Notes under the pieces: model-generated
Told to the model about the DNA's origin: nothing
Databases searched by the model: none
The model's input: only the letters and a program-made list of their open reading frames with translations
Source of the DNA: Bog-877 sp049518775
Lineage (GTDB): Bacteria; Chloroflexota; Dormibacteria; Aeolococcales; Bog-877
Assembly (NCBI GenBank): GCA_049518775.1
Contig: JBEKRL010000004.1
Span: forward strand, 17,875-81,874
Length of the DNA stretch: 64,000 nucleotides
Direction: 5' to 3'
Shown here: positions 16,953-25,440 of the stretch, piece after piece
Numbering within the stretch: the stretch's first letter is position 1
How the letters are laid out: the number at the start of each line of letters is the position of its first letter
Made by a program: the position numbers and the translations under genes

Positions 16953-17872
16953 GCGGGGTTGGGAGCTGCCCCCGGTCAGCGGCGGGGTAGCCGCGAACAG
17001 GCGTCTGCGGCGGTAGCAGCAGCGGGTGAAGCTGGCCGCCTGGACCCGGGTCAATGGCGTCCGCCCTAAGACCGCCGTTCGTGGGGGGAAGGCACGCTCC
17101 CGGCGCCGGCACGCACGGTCGGTCCGCGGCCCATCCTGGTGGAGACCGGGCCGCCCGGAGTCCCCGGGGCCGTCGCGATCTGCGCCCGCGCCTCCTCCCC
17201 CGACCGACCGGCAGATATCGAGTGCCAGGTGGGTCGGCTGGCGGAATCGGCGGCCTCGCACTCGTTACCGGTGAGCCGGACCTTCGCCGAGGTGGGCTCG
17301 GGGTTGAACGGATCTCGCCCCAGGCTGCGGCGGCTGCTGCCGGATCGGACGGTCAGGACGATCGTAACCGAGCATCTCACCAGCCTTCGCGCCCGGCTCT
17401 ACGGGAGGTGCTCAGCCTGCACCAGAGCGGCTCGAGCCCTGGGGGCCGACGCGCCGGCCGGCCGGTGGAGGTCGCCTGAATGGCGAGAGCCCGCCGCGCG
17501 TGCGATATACGCCGACGGGGCGGATGACGGACCGGGAGCTCTCCCGGCAGCTCGCGGTGAAGCACGAACCGGGGTCACCCCAAGGCTCGCGCCCGGGGCC
17601 GGGGTCCTCGATCACGGCAGAGCTCCTGTCCCGATGGGCCCGGTGATCAGGAATGGTGGCCGCTCCCCCACCGTCGCCGGGCCGCGTCGGCGTCCCCGGG
17701 CCAGAGCGATCGAGGGCCGATCGCGTCTCCAGGATCAAGAGCCCGAGCTGCGCCTGGTGAGAGCCGACCCGGTTCCCGAGGAGCCTGAAGCACCTGGCCT
17801 CCACCCCAAGTGGCATCGTCGGTCTTCCGCGTTCCGGCCTCACGCATCACTGCGTCGATGGTGGCCGGCCCT
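16953..17872. other. Long gene-free stretch inside the island
   Basis: About 920 bp between the NCS1 promoter and the hydantoinase stop. Several overlapping open frames exist on both strands, but none has a recognisable domain or a good ribosome site. It is unusually long for this compact island and could hold a decayed gene or a regulatory RNA. Confidence 0.4.
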
Positions 17873-19279
17873 TCAACTCGGGTACTGGCAGAAGCCCCGC
17901 ACGATGAACCGCCCGTCGCCGCGCCGGCCGACGTATTGGCCCCGGTCCAGCACCACCGAACCCCGCAGAAGCACCGTTTCCACCCGCCCCGAGATCTCCA
18001 TGCCCTCGTAGCAGGAGTAGTCCACTGCCATGTGATGGGTGCTGGCGGAGATCGTGCTCCGCGCAGAGGGGTCGTAGATCACCACGTCGGCGTCGGCCCC
18101 TGGCCGCAGGCTGCCCTTACGGGGATACATGCCGAACATCTTGGCCGGCGAGGTCGAGGTCACGTCGACCCAGCGGGTGAGGCTGAGCATGCCTCGCACC
18201 ACCCCTTGGTGGATCAGGTTCATGCGGTGCTCCACCCCGGGCAGCCCGTTGGGAATCTTGGAGAAGTCACCGCGGCCCAGGTCCTTCTGCCCCTGGAAGC
18301 GGAAGGGACAGTGGTCGGTGGCGACCACCGACAGGTCGCCGCCGTGGAGGCCGCGCCAGAGGGCCAGCTGATCGTGGCTCGACCTCAGCGGCGGGGAGCA
18401 GACGAATTTGGCACCTTCGAATCCGTCCCTGGCCAGATCGTCCTCGGAGAGGAAGAGGTATTGGGGGCAGGTCTCCGCGAAGACCGGCTGGCCCCGGTCG
18501 CGGGCCCCCACCACCTCCGCCAGCGCCGCCGCCGCCGAGACGTGCACGATGTACAGGGAGGCTCCGGCCACCCTGGCCAGCTGGATCGCCCGATGGGTGG
18601 CCTCCCCCTCCAGGACCGCCGGCCTGGTCGAGGAGTGGAAACGGGGAGCCACCTCACCGCGGGCCAGGGCCTGGGCCACCAGCAGCTCGGTCGCGATCCC
18701 GTTCTCGGCGTGAATCTGGATCAGGGCCCGGTTGTGGGCGCCGTGCTGGAGCGCAGCCAGGATCTGGCCATCCGTGGAATAGGAGACACCGGGATAGGCC
18801 ATGTAGAGCTTGAAGCTGGTCACTCCCTCATCGACCAGCTGGTCCATCTCGCGCAGGGAGGACTCGTTGACATCGGCGAAGCCCATGTGAAAGCCGTAGT
18901 CGGCAGCGCAGTTGCCCTCCGCCTTGAGCCGCCAGCTCTCCAGCGCGTCATGCAGCGACCCACCCCGGATCTGGCTGGCGAAGTCCACGATGGTCGTGGT
19001 ACCCCCCCAGATGGCCGCCCTGGTGCCGGTCTCAAAGGAGTCGGAGGCGACCGTGCCCGCGACCGGCAGCTCCATGTGGGTGTGGGCGTCCACCCCGCCC
19101 GGCAGCACGTACCTGCCCGCCGCCTCCAGGACTCGGTCCGCCGACTCTGCGAAGGCCTGGCTCAGCTCCGACCGGGCGGCGGCCAGGCCGACGACCCGCT
19201 GGTCTTCGATCAGCACGTCCGCCGGCTCGGCCGAGTCCGCAGTCAGGACGGTGCCACCCCGGATGATCAGGCGCGCCAC
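17873..19279 (-). CDS. hyuA: Dihydropyrimidinase / hydantoinase
   Basis: A 468-residue binuclear-zinc amidohydrolase that opens cyclic ureides. Metal ligands are visible: GGVDAHTHMELP (His66, His68), the carbamylated Lys157 in SFKLYMAYPG, IQIHAEN, IVHVSAA and VATDHCPF (catalytic Asp). This pattern separates it from allantoinase and dihydroorotase and places it with dihydropyrimidinase / D-hydantoinase. E. coli HyuA sits in the same gene company (ygeW, yqeA, ssnA, xdhD). The likely substrate is a hydantoin- or dihydropyrimidine-like purine breakdown product. GTG start. It lies 187 bp after carbamate kinase on the same strand. Confidence 0.92.
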   Translation of the reverse strand: MARLIIRGGTVLTADSAEPADVLIEDQRVVGLAAARSELSQAFAESADRVLEAAGRYVLPGGVDAHTHMELPVAGTVASDSFETGTRAAIWGGTTTIVDFASQIRGGSLHDALESWRLKAEGNCAADYGFHMGFADVNESSLREMDQLVDEGVTSFKLYMAYPGVSYSTDGQILAALQHGAHNRALIQIHAENGIATELLVAQALARGEVAPRFHSSTRPAVLEGEATHRAIQLARVAGASLYIVHVSAAAALAEVVGARDRGQPVFAETCPQYLFLSEDDLARDGFEGAKFVCSPPLRSSHDQLALWRGLHGGDLSVVATDHCPFRFQGQKDLGRGDFSKIPNGLPGVEHRMNLIHQGVVRGMLSLTRWVDVTSTSPAKMFGMYPRKGSLRPGADADVVIYDPSARSTISASTHHMAVDYSCYEGMEISGRVETVLLRGSVVLDRGQYVGRRGDGRFIVRGFCQYPS

Positions 19280-19466
19280 CTCAGCTCATCTCCCGGCTCG
19301 CTCGGCCAGCGCCGGGGCAGCCCCTGAGACCTGGCTGCGGTTCGACCGGCTCGGCATCAGGGCCGCCGGTGGCGCTTGTCGAATCGGCGCCCTCCCGGCC
19401 CGCGGCCGGTGAGGCTCCGGAAAATGCCACCCGTCGCGCTGGCGCCGCCCCGAGGTGCCGCGGCCA

Positions 19467-20426
19467 TCAGTCCCTGGTGATTCGCGTGCCGGTCTCGCCC
19501 CGCAGCGCTCGCTCGATGTTGGCAGGGTTGGTCACGATCGCCTCCTTGCCACCGGCGTCGAGATAGTTGAGCACGGCCTGGATCTTCGGAGCCATGCTGC
19601 CGGCGGCGAAGTGGGTCCCCTGTTGCAGGTACTCGCGGGCCTGCGCCGCCGTCAGATGATCGACGTCGTGCTGCTCCGGGGTACCGAAGTACAGCGCCAC
19701 CTTCTCCACCGCGGTGGAGATCAGCAGCAGGTCCGCCCCCAGTTTTGCCGCCAGCAGGGCGGAGGCGAGGTCCTTGTCAATGACCGCCGCGACCCCTCGC
19801 AGCTGCCCTTCGTCGTCGGCGACCACGGGGATCCCCCCGCCGCCCACGGTGATGACGATCGTGCCACTCTCGACCAGCCGCCGGATCGCGGGCAGCTCCA
19901 CGATGCGCTTCGGGAGTGGGGACGCGACCACACGGCGCCAGCCCCGGTTGGCATCCTCGATCAGGGCCCAACCGTCCGCCCGCCGGCGCTCGGCCATCGC
20001 CTCGTCCATGAAGGAGCCTATGGGCTTGCTGGGGTGGGAGAAGGCCGGGTCGTCAGCCGCCACCACGGTCTGGCAGATGACAGTGACCGCCTCGCGGTCG
20101 ATCCCCAGATCCAGAAACTCGTTGTGGAGGTTCTGCTGAAGTTCGTAGCCGATGGCGCCTTGGGAGTCGGCCCCGCACACGTCGAGCGGCACCTCATGGA
20201 GCTCGTGCGCAGCGAGCTCGGAGCGCCGGAGGATGAAGCCCACCTGGGGGCCGTTGCCATGACTCACGACCACCGTCCAGCCCGCCTTCACCATCGCCGC
20301 GATGTGGTGGCTGGTCTCCTTGGCGGCGAGGTTCTGGTCCTCAACCGATTGGTGTGCCTTGTCGATGATCAGCGAGTTGCCCCCGATCGCCACCACCGCG
20401 GTTCGCTCGGCCCTGGCCGCGCTCAT
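19467..20426 (-). CDS. arcC: Carbamate kinase
   Basis: A 319-residue amino-acid-kinase-fold enzyme making ATP and carbamate (then NH3 and CO2) from carbamoyl phosphate and ADP. AIGGNSLI is the phosphate loop, VVSHGNGPQVG the carbamate-kinase signature, ITVGGGGIPV and VIDKDLASALLA the nucleotide and metal site. It overlaps ygeW by 4 bp, so the two are co-translated: the carbamoyl phosphate released by the carbamoyltransferases would be used here for substrate-level phosphorylation, as proposed for E. coli YqeA. No arginine deiminase gene is nearby, so it does not belong to an arginine pathway. Confidence 0.94.
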   Translation of the reverse strand: MSAARAERTAVVAIGGNSLIIDKAHQSVEDQNLAAKETSHHIAAMVKAGWTVVVSHGNGPQVGFILRRSELAAHELHEVPLDVCGADSQGAIGYELQQNLHNEFLDLGIDREAVTVICQTVVAADDPAFSHPSKPIGSFMDEAMAERRRADGWALIEDANRGWRRVVASPLPKRIVELPAIRRLVESGTIVITVGGGGIPVVADDEGQLRGVAAVIDKDLASALLAAKLGADLLLISTAVEKVALYFGTPEQHDVDHLTAAQAREYLQQGTHFAAGSMAPKIQAVLNYLDAGGKEAIVTNPANIERALRGETGTRITRD

Positions 20427-21400
20427 CGCATCGTCAGGGCCATCACGGCCTTCTGCCCGTGGAGGCGGTTCTCGGCCTGGTCATAGACCGCGGAGTGGGG
20501 CCCGTCGATGACCCCGTCGGTCACCTCGACGTTGCGTGCCGCCGGCAGGGGGTGCATGAAGATGGCATCCTCGCTCGCGGTGGCCATGTGGGCTTCGTCG
20601 GTCATCCAGGACCGGTACTTGTTGATGAGGCGGGTCTCCTCGGCCTCGTCCGAGGTGGTGACCATCGCTCCCCAGCTCTTGGCATACACCACGTCGGTAC
20701 CCCGGAAGCCGGCCTCGAAGTCGTCCATCAGCTCGAAGCCGACATGGGCCCGCCGCGCGTTCTCCTTCATCTGCTCGACTATCTCGGGCATCAGAGCGAA
20801 CTCCGGCGGGTGGACCAGGCGCACGTTCATGCCGAAACGCGGCAGCAGCAGCGCCAGGCTCTGCGGCGCACTCACCGGCTTCAGGTAGGTCGGATCGTGC
20901 GCCCAGCTCACCGTGGCGGTCCGGCCCCGGAGGTCCTTGAAGCGCTCGAGGATCGTCATCAGGTCCGCCAGGGCCTGGTGGGGGTGGTAGACCTCGCACT
21001 GCATATTGAGCACCGGGACGCGGCTCGCCTCGGCGACGTCCCGGATGTAGCGGTTGCCCACGCCCCAGTCCACGTTGCGGATCGCGATCCCGTCGTTGTA
21101 GCGGCCGAGGATCTCCCCGATCTCCTTCGCCGTGTCGCCATGCGCGATCTGAGTGGTCCGGGATTCGATGAACTGCGCATGTCCTCCGAGCTGCGCCATT
21201 CCGGCCTCGAAGGACGCCCGGGTCCGGGTCGAGGAGAAGAAGAAGAGCATGGCCAGCACCTTGTCGCGCAGGAGCGGATGGGGGATCCCCAGCGCGCGCT
21301 CCCGCTTCAGAATGAAAGCCACGTCGAGCAGGGTCTCGATCTCGCCCAGGGTCCACTCCTGCAGGTCGATCATGTCGCGCCCGCGCAGGTCTGTCTGCAT
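20423..21400 (-). CDS. ygeW: YgeW-type knotted carbamoyltransferase
   Basis: A 325-residue carbamoyltransferase. SSTRTRASFE binds carbamoyl phosphate. The stretch TQIAHGDTAKEIGEIL, then GNRYIRDV, then LNMQCEVYHPHQALADL, then TYLKPVSAPQ and LLLPRFGMNVRLVHPPE follows E. coli YgeW step by step and differs from ornithine carbamoyltransferase, whose HCLPR is here HPLPA. YgeW is tied to purine/uric acid breakdown in E. coli, where it is thought to act on ureido-propionate derivatives. Overlap with arcC at its 3' end and a 5-bp gap to the preceding carbamoyltransferase make a three-gene unit. Confidence 0.88.
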   Translation of the reverse strand: MQTDLRGRDMIDLQEWTLGEIETLLDVAFILKRERALGIPHPLLRDKVLAMLFFFSSTRTRASFEAGMAQLGGHAQFIESRTTQIAHGDTAKEIGEILGRYNDGIAIRNVDWGVGNRYIRDVAEASRVPVLNMQCEVYHPHQALADLMTILERFKDLRGRTATVSWAHDPTYLKPVSAPQSLALLLPRFGMNVRLVHPPEFALMPEIVEQMKENARRAHVGFELMDDFEAGFRGTDVVYAKSWGAMVTTSDEAEETRLINKYRSWMTDEAHMATASEDAIFMHPLPAARNVEVTDGVIDGPHSAVYDQAENRLHGQKAVMALTMR

Positions 21401-21405
21401 GGCCG

Positions 21406-22359
21406 TCAGTCCACCGCGCCGAGGACGAGTGCGAGCAGAGCCATGCGCATCACCACCCCGTTGAAGGCCTCGACCCAGTAGCGGGCGTGGCGAGTGGCGT
21501 CGACCTCGACCGGCAGCTCGTCCATCCGGGGCAGCGAGTGCACCACGATCGCCCCACCCTTGCCCTTGGTCCGCAGCAGCTCCCGGGTGACCCGGTAGGC
21601 GGCGGGAGTGCGACCCTTGTCCTCGGTCGCCTCGACGCGCGACTGGGTGTAGTCGGGCTGCACCACGGGCTCCATGTAGATGACATCGGCGCCCTCGATG
21701 CAGGCCTCGACGCTCTCCATCTCCTGGTAGCGGACGCTGCGCTCATCGAGCTCGGCCTTGAACTCCGGGAGCAGCGACATGTCCGGCGGGGAGACCACGA
21801 ACGCCTCCATGTCGAACTGGGACATCGCGTAGAGGATGGAGTGCATCGTGCGCATCCGCATGTCGCCGACCAGCAGAACCTTCAAGCCATCGAGGGTGCC
21901 CTTGTCCTGCCAGATGGTGTACAGGTCGGTGAGCACCTGGGTGGGGTGCTCGCCCCATCCGTCCCCGCAGTTGATGACCGGTACCGAGGCCCATTTTGCC
22001 GCCTCGTGCGGCGCACCCTGCTGGAAGTGGCGCATGGCGATGACATCGCCGTAGTACTCGAGCATGTGCACCGTGTCCTTGATCGACTCCTGATAGAAGT
22101 CGCCCGCCCTGGTCATCTTGGCATCGGAGAAGCCGAGGACGTGGCCGCCGAGACGGTGCATTGCTGCCTCGGTGGCCAGCCGGGTGCGGGTGCTCGGTTG
22201 GTAGAAGGCGGTGAGCAGAGTCTTGTGCTGGAGCAGGTCACCGTTGCGCCGCTCGGCTGCATACGGCTTGAGTTCGTCGGCCACCCGGAAGGTCTGGAAG
22301 TACTCCTCTCGCTCCATGTCCTTCAGGGACAGAATGTCGCGGCCGAGAAAGCTCCTCAT
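21406..22359 (-). CDS. ATCase-like carbamoyltransferase with altered second-substrate site
   Basis: 317 residues aligned along their whole length with the aspartate carbamoyltransferase catalytic chain. The carbamoyl-phosphate residues are kept: YQPSTRTRL, AMRHFQQGA, and GDGWGEHPTQVLTDLYTI, with HSLPRMDEL near the end. The residues that hold aspartate in E. coli PyrB are not: the 80s-loop GKKGE (Lys84) is here GDFYQE, and TRVQ (Arg229, Gln231) is EPVV. It therefore probably carbamoylates, or phosphorolyses, a different amine or ureide. ATG 22359 has GGGAG 8 bases upstream and overlaps the stop of a 10-codon leader frame. Next downstream are ygeW and arcC. Assignment as biosynthetic PyrB is unlikely. 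Confidence 0.8.
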   Translation of the reverse strand: MRSFLGRDILSLKDMEREEYFQTFRVADELKPYAAERRNGDLLQHKTLLTAFYQPSTRTRLATEAAMHRLGGHVLGFSDAKMTRAGDFYQESIKDTVHMLEYYGDVIAMRHFQQGAPHEAAKWASVPVINCGDGWGEHPTQVLTDLYTIWQDKGTLDGLKVLLVGDMRMRTMHSILYAMSQFDMEAFVVSPPDMSLLPEFKAELDERSVRYQEMESVEACIEGADVIYMEPVVQPDYTQSRVEATEDKGRTPAAYRVTRELLRTKGKGGAIVVHSLPRMDELPVEVDATRHARYWVEAFNGVVMRMALLALVLGAVD

Positions 22360-22388
22360 GCCTGTTCTCCCTTCCAACTCCTGCTCAT
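22356..22388 (-). CDS. Putative 10-residue leader peptide
   Basis: The frame MSRSWKGEQA has AAGGAG 6 bases before its ATG, the best ribosome site in the region, and its TGA overlaps the ATG of the carbamoyltransferase (ATGA). This fits translational coupling or attenuation through a tiny leader frame. It could also be a chance frame created by the two purine-rich ribosome sites. Confidence 0.35.
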   Translation of the reverse strand: MSRSWKGEQA

Positions 22389-22527
22389 ATACATCTCCTT
22401 CTGCTGCCACTTCGCCGGCAGCTGGCGGGCACCTCGGTGCACGGGCCTTGAGCTGGCCCTGGCGCACGGAAAGCCCGGCGCCGCAGCCATCATAGCTCGG
22501 GCGCCGCAAAGGGGGTGGACCTGTGGG

Positions 22528-24024
22528 TCAGGCGGTCGCCGGGGCGCCGACCTGGGCGTTGAACTCGGCGATGAGCTCATCCCAGGCTCCTACCTGTTCC
22601 ATGAGCCCATCCCAGAATGCCTGGCGCCGACGCACCTCGAAGGCCTCGAGCGACACTCCCTGCTGTTCCACCCAGGTGAAGTAGCCAAGGTTGAAGATCC
22701 GGGTCCGGTCCTGGTGCCGAAGCTCCAGCAGCTCGGAGTGCTCGGCATCCTGCAGATCTCGCGCCAGGGCGGCCAGGGCAGCTGGTTCGTCCAGGCCCTC
22801 AGGGAAGTCACGCCGGACCCGGGCCTGACGCTGGTCGGCGTACATCGCCGCCCCGTCGGTGGCCAGGGTCAGGACCAGGTCCTCTGGACCCAGCTCAAAG
22901 TGGCGGGCCACCGCCACGGCAGCCACCACGTTGGCCAGCGCCGACAGGCCGAAGTGGGCCATCCCCGCCAGCAGCGATTGCTCCAGACCGGGGGCCTGCT
23001 GCAGAGCCGCCAGCCCTTCCTTGGTGTGGAAGATGGCATCCAGCCGGTCGGTGTTGCGGTCCGACACCGCCACCACCACGTCGGTGTTCATGACGTTGTG
23101 GATGAGGGGAATGTGCTTGTCACCGATGCCCTGGATGTTGTGGTCCCCGAAACCGTTGCGCAACATGGTGGCGCACTCCACCGGTTCCGCGGCCACGGTT
23201 CGCGTCCCCAATCGCTGCTTCAGGTGGTCGCCAGCGCCGAGGGAGCCCGATGAGCCGGTGGTGGCGACGAAGGCGAAGGGCTGCAGCTGGGGTCGCTGGA
23301 CCCGCAGGTGCTCCACCAGCCGCTCCAGGGCCCGCCCGGTGCAGAGGCGGTGGACCACATAGTTGGGGTACTCGGCGAACTGGTTGAGGATCACGTTGCG
23401 CTCGTCCTCGGCCAGTTCCTGGCAACGCTCGTAAATCTCCCGCACGTTGCTCTCACCACCGGGCGTGGTGATGACGTCGCTGGGTTCCGCGACCCAGCGA
23501 CGCAGCCACTCGAAGCGCTCGGTGCTCATGTCCTCGGGGAGTACCGCGACGCCCCGGCATCCCAGCATCCGGGAGATCGCCACCCCGCCGCGGCAGAAGT
23601 TCCCGGTCGACGGCCAGACCGCGCGCTGCGAGGTGGGGTCGAAGCCACCGCTGACCAGACGCGGTGCCAGGCAGGCGTACGCAGCCAGCACCTTGTGGGC
23701 CCCGATCATGGGGAAGCGGTCCGCCAGGGCGACCACGATGGTCGCGGGGACGCCGGTCAGTTCCGGCGGGAGCACAAGGTGGCTGGGCACGGGGACCAGG
23801 CTCCGCCGGTCGGCTCCGTTGTACCAGTGAACCCGGTAGAGGTTGCGGGGGTCGGGGGCGTCGGGGTCGATGCCGATCAGCTGGGAGAGGAGCTGAACGT
23901 CAAGGCTGCTGGGGTCAGCGAGCTCTGCGAAGGTCGGTAGGACGATGGCGAGTTCACGGCAGCGCGCGACCGCCTGCCGGTATGCGGTCGGATCGGTGAT
24001 GCCCCCTGCTGTCTCCACCATCAC
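22528..24024 (-). CDS. Fold-type II PLP-dependent enzyme, function unassigned
   Basis: 498 residues of the tryptophan synthase beta / cysteine synthase superfamily. The PLP lysine is Lys111 in MIGAHKVLAAYACL, WPSTGNFCRGGVAI is the substrate loop (usually STGNHG), and ATTGSSGSLGAGDHLK stands where the glycine-rich phosphate loop is expected. It is about 150 residues longer than cysteine synthase, with a long helical C-terminus. It lies 168 bp upstream of the carbamoyltransferase, same strand, inside the purine/ureide island, so a lyase or beta-replacement acting on an amino-ureido acid is a fair inference. It is distinct from the YgeX-type ammonia-lyase at 29727. GTG or ATG start after GAGAGGTG. 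Confidence 0.78.
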   Translation of the reverse strand: MMVETAGGITDPTAYRQAVARCRELAIVLPTFAELADPSSLDVQLLSQLIGIDPDAPDPRNLYRVHWYNGADRRSLVPVPSHLVLPPELTGVPATIVVALADRFPMIGAHKVLAAYACLAPRLVSGGFDPTSQRAVWPSTGNFCRGGVAISRMLGCRGVAVLPEDMSTERFEWLRRWVAEPSDVITTPGGESNVREIYERCQELAEDERNVILNQFAEYPNYVVHRLCTGRALERLVEHLRVQRPQLQPFAFVATTGSSGSLGAGDHLKQRLGTRTVAAEPVECATMLRNGFGDHNIQGIGDKHIPLIHNVMNTDVVVAVSDRNTDRLDAIFHTKEGLAALQQAPGLEQSLLAGMAHFGLSALANVVAAVAVARHFELGPEDLVLTLATDGAAMYADQRQARVRRDFPEGLDEPAALAALARDLQDAEHSELLELRHQDRTRIFNLGYFTWVEQQGVSLEAFEVRRRQAFWDGLMEQVGAWDELIAEFNAQVGAPATA

Positions 24025-24352
24025 TCACCTCTCTCATCGACCGGTGATCCAAAGTCGTGGCCTCGGGGCCCAGTGCGCGGGCAGGATACCATCCCGCCAC
24101 GACGCTTCCGGCGAGTGCCAGCCCAGCTTGATTCGATCTCAGCCAGCATGGGCGCGGTCCGTCCCAGGGGCGGATGTGAAACTCCGCTTCCATGAGTGGC
24201 TTACCGTCGTTGTCGCCTTGGCAAGCGTTTTGTGACGCCCTGCTCGCCCGGGAGCGGGGCCGCTCAGGAACCGGGACCGTGCCTGCCGTCAGTGCTCCTG
24301 CGGTGGCGGTGGCGCTGCCGCGGCCGTCCGGAGACACGCACAGGCGAGGGGC
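24025..24352. other. Intergenic between selD and the PLP enzyme
   Basis: 328 bp, probably holding the promoter of the PLP-enzyme transcript. GAGAGAGGTG just before its start is clear; TATCCT about 70 bp upstream is a possible -10 element with no recognisable -35. No coding frame is convincing. Confidence 0.4.
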
Positions 24353-25387
24353 TCAAACCAATTCCAGGATTGGCTCTCCCGGTTGGCTGTCCCGCACCTC
24401 TCCGATCAGCACCGCGGAGGGCAGCAACTCGACGAGGTGGGCAGCGCGGTCGGCCCCGAGCGTGATCACCAGTCCTCCGCTGGTCTGAGCGTCGCAGGCC
24501 AGGATGAGCAGGGCATCGGGGACGTCAGCCGCGATTCGAGTAACGGTTCGGGCCAGCTCCAGATTGCGCCTGGTTCCTCCCGGGATGCGTCCCTGCGCGA
24601 CCAGGTCGAGGGCACCCGGCAGCAGGGGAAGGTCTGCGGCTCTAACTGTGACTTGAACTGACGAAGCCCGGGCGAGGTTGTGGAGGTGGCCCAGGAGCCC
24701 GAAGCCGGTCACATCGGTGGCGGCGTTGGCGCCGGCCTCGACCATGGCCTGGGCCGCCGCCCGGTTGAGCTGGCGCATGGTGGCGACCGCACCTGCCAGG
24801 ACCGTCGCTGCCACCTGCTGAGCCTTGTGAGCGTTGAGGATCACCCCCGTTCCCAACGGTTTGGTGAGGAAGACCAGGTCTCCGGCGCGAGCGGTGGCGT
24901 TGGTGATCATCCGGCGGGGATCGACCGAGCCCAGCACCGCGCATCCGAAGATCGGCTCGGGACTGCGGATGGAGTGGCCACCGGCGATCGCGCAGCCGGC
25001 TTCGGCCGCCACCTCCGCGCCCCCCTCGAGGATCTGCCGGAGGATCTGCCCGTCGAGGTTGGCCAGGTCGAAGCCCACCAGGTTCAGGAGCAGGAGGGGA
25101 GTGCCACCCATCGCGTAGATGTCGGAGAGGGCGTTGGCGGTGGCGATGCGACCGTAGTCGCGGGGATCGTCGACTGGGGGCGGGAAGAAGTCGGTGGTGG
25201 CGACCACGGCCAGGCTGTCGCCAACCCGGTATACGGCTGCATCGTCCATGGTCTCGGCCGAGACCAGCAGGTCGCCGCTCGCCGGGGAGGCGATCCCGGC
25301 CAGGATGGAGGCCAGGTCGGCCTGGGCGATCTTGGCGGAACACCCGCCCTGCCCGGTGAGCTCTGTCAGTCGCACGGATCCCGCCAC
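24353..25387 (-). CDS. selD: Selenide, water dikinase
   Basis: 344 residues. SelD makes selenophosphate from selenide and ATP. LTELTGQGGCSAK places the catalytic Cys16 and Lys19; the second cysteine of the E. coli GCGCK motif is Ala. TMDDAAVYR, ATTDFFPPPVDDP, NALSDIYAMGG and AIAGGHSI are the ATP/Mg signatures, and DVTGFGLLGHL marks the C-terminal domain. GTG 25387 has GAAGGAG upstream and gives family length. It is embedded in the Mo-hydroxylase island with YqeB, and no selA, selB or Sec tRNA is in the window, so its product probably feeds a selenium-containing molybdenum cofactor rather than, or besides, selenocysteine. Confidence 0.93.
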   Translation of the reverse strand: MAGSVRLTELTGQGGCSAKIAQADLASILAGIASPASGDLLVSAETMDDAAVYRVGDSLAVVATTDFFPPPVDDPRDYGRIATANALSDIYAMGGTPLLLLNLVGFDLANLDGQILRQILEGGAEVAAEAGCAIAGGHSIRSPEPIFGCAVLGSVDPRRMITNATARAGDLVFLTKPLGTGVILNAHKAQQVAATVLAGAVATMRQLNRAAAQAMVEAGANAATDVTGFGLLGHLHNLARASSVQVTVRAADLPLLPGALDLVAQGRIPGGTRRNLELARTVTRIAADVPDALLILACDAQTSGGLVITLGADRAAHLVELLPSAVLIGEVRDSQPGEPILELV

Positions 25388-25440
25388 GCCATCTCCTTCA
25401 CCCTCGCACAGGACGGCACCCGCAGCCGTGGCCCAACCGG

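Noticed and set aside
21487..23253. 588-codon plus-strand frame over the carbamoyltransferase and PLP genes
   Set aside because: Antisense shadow; composition typical of GC-rich opposite strands.
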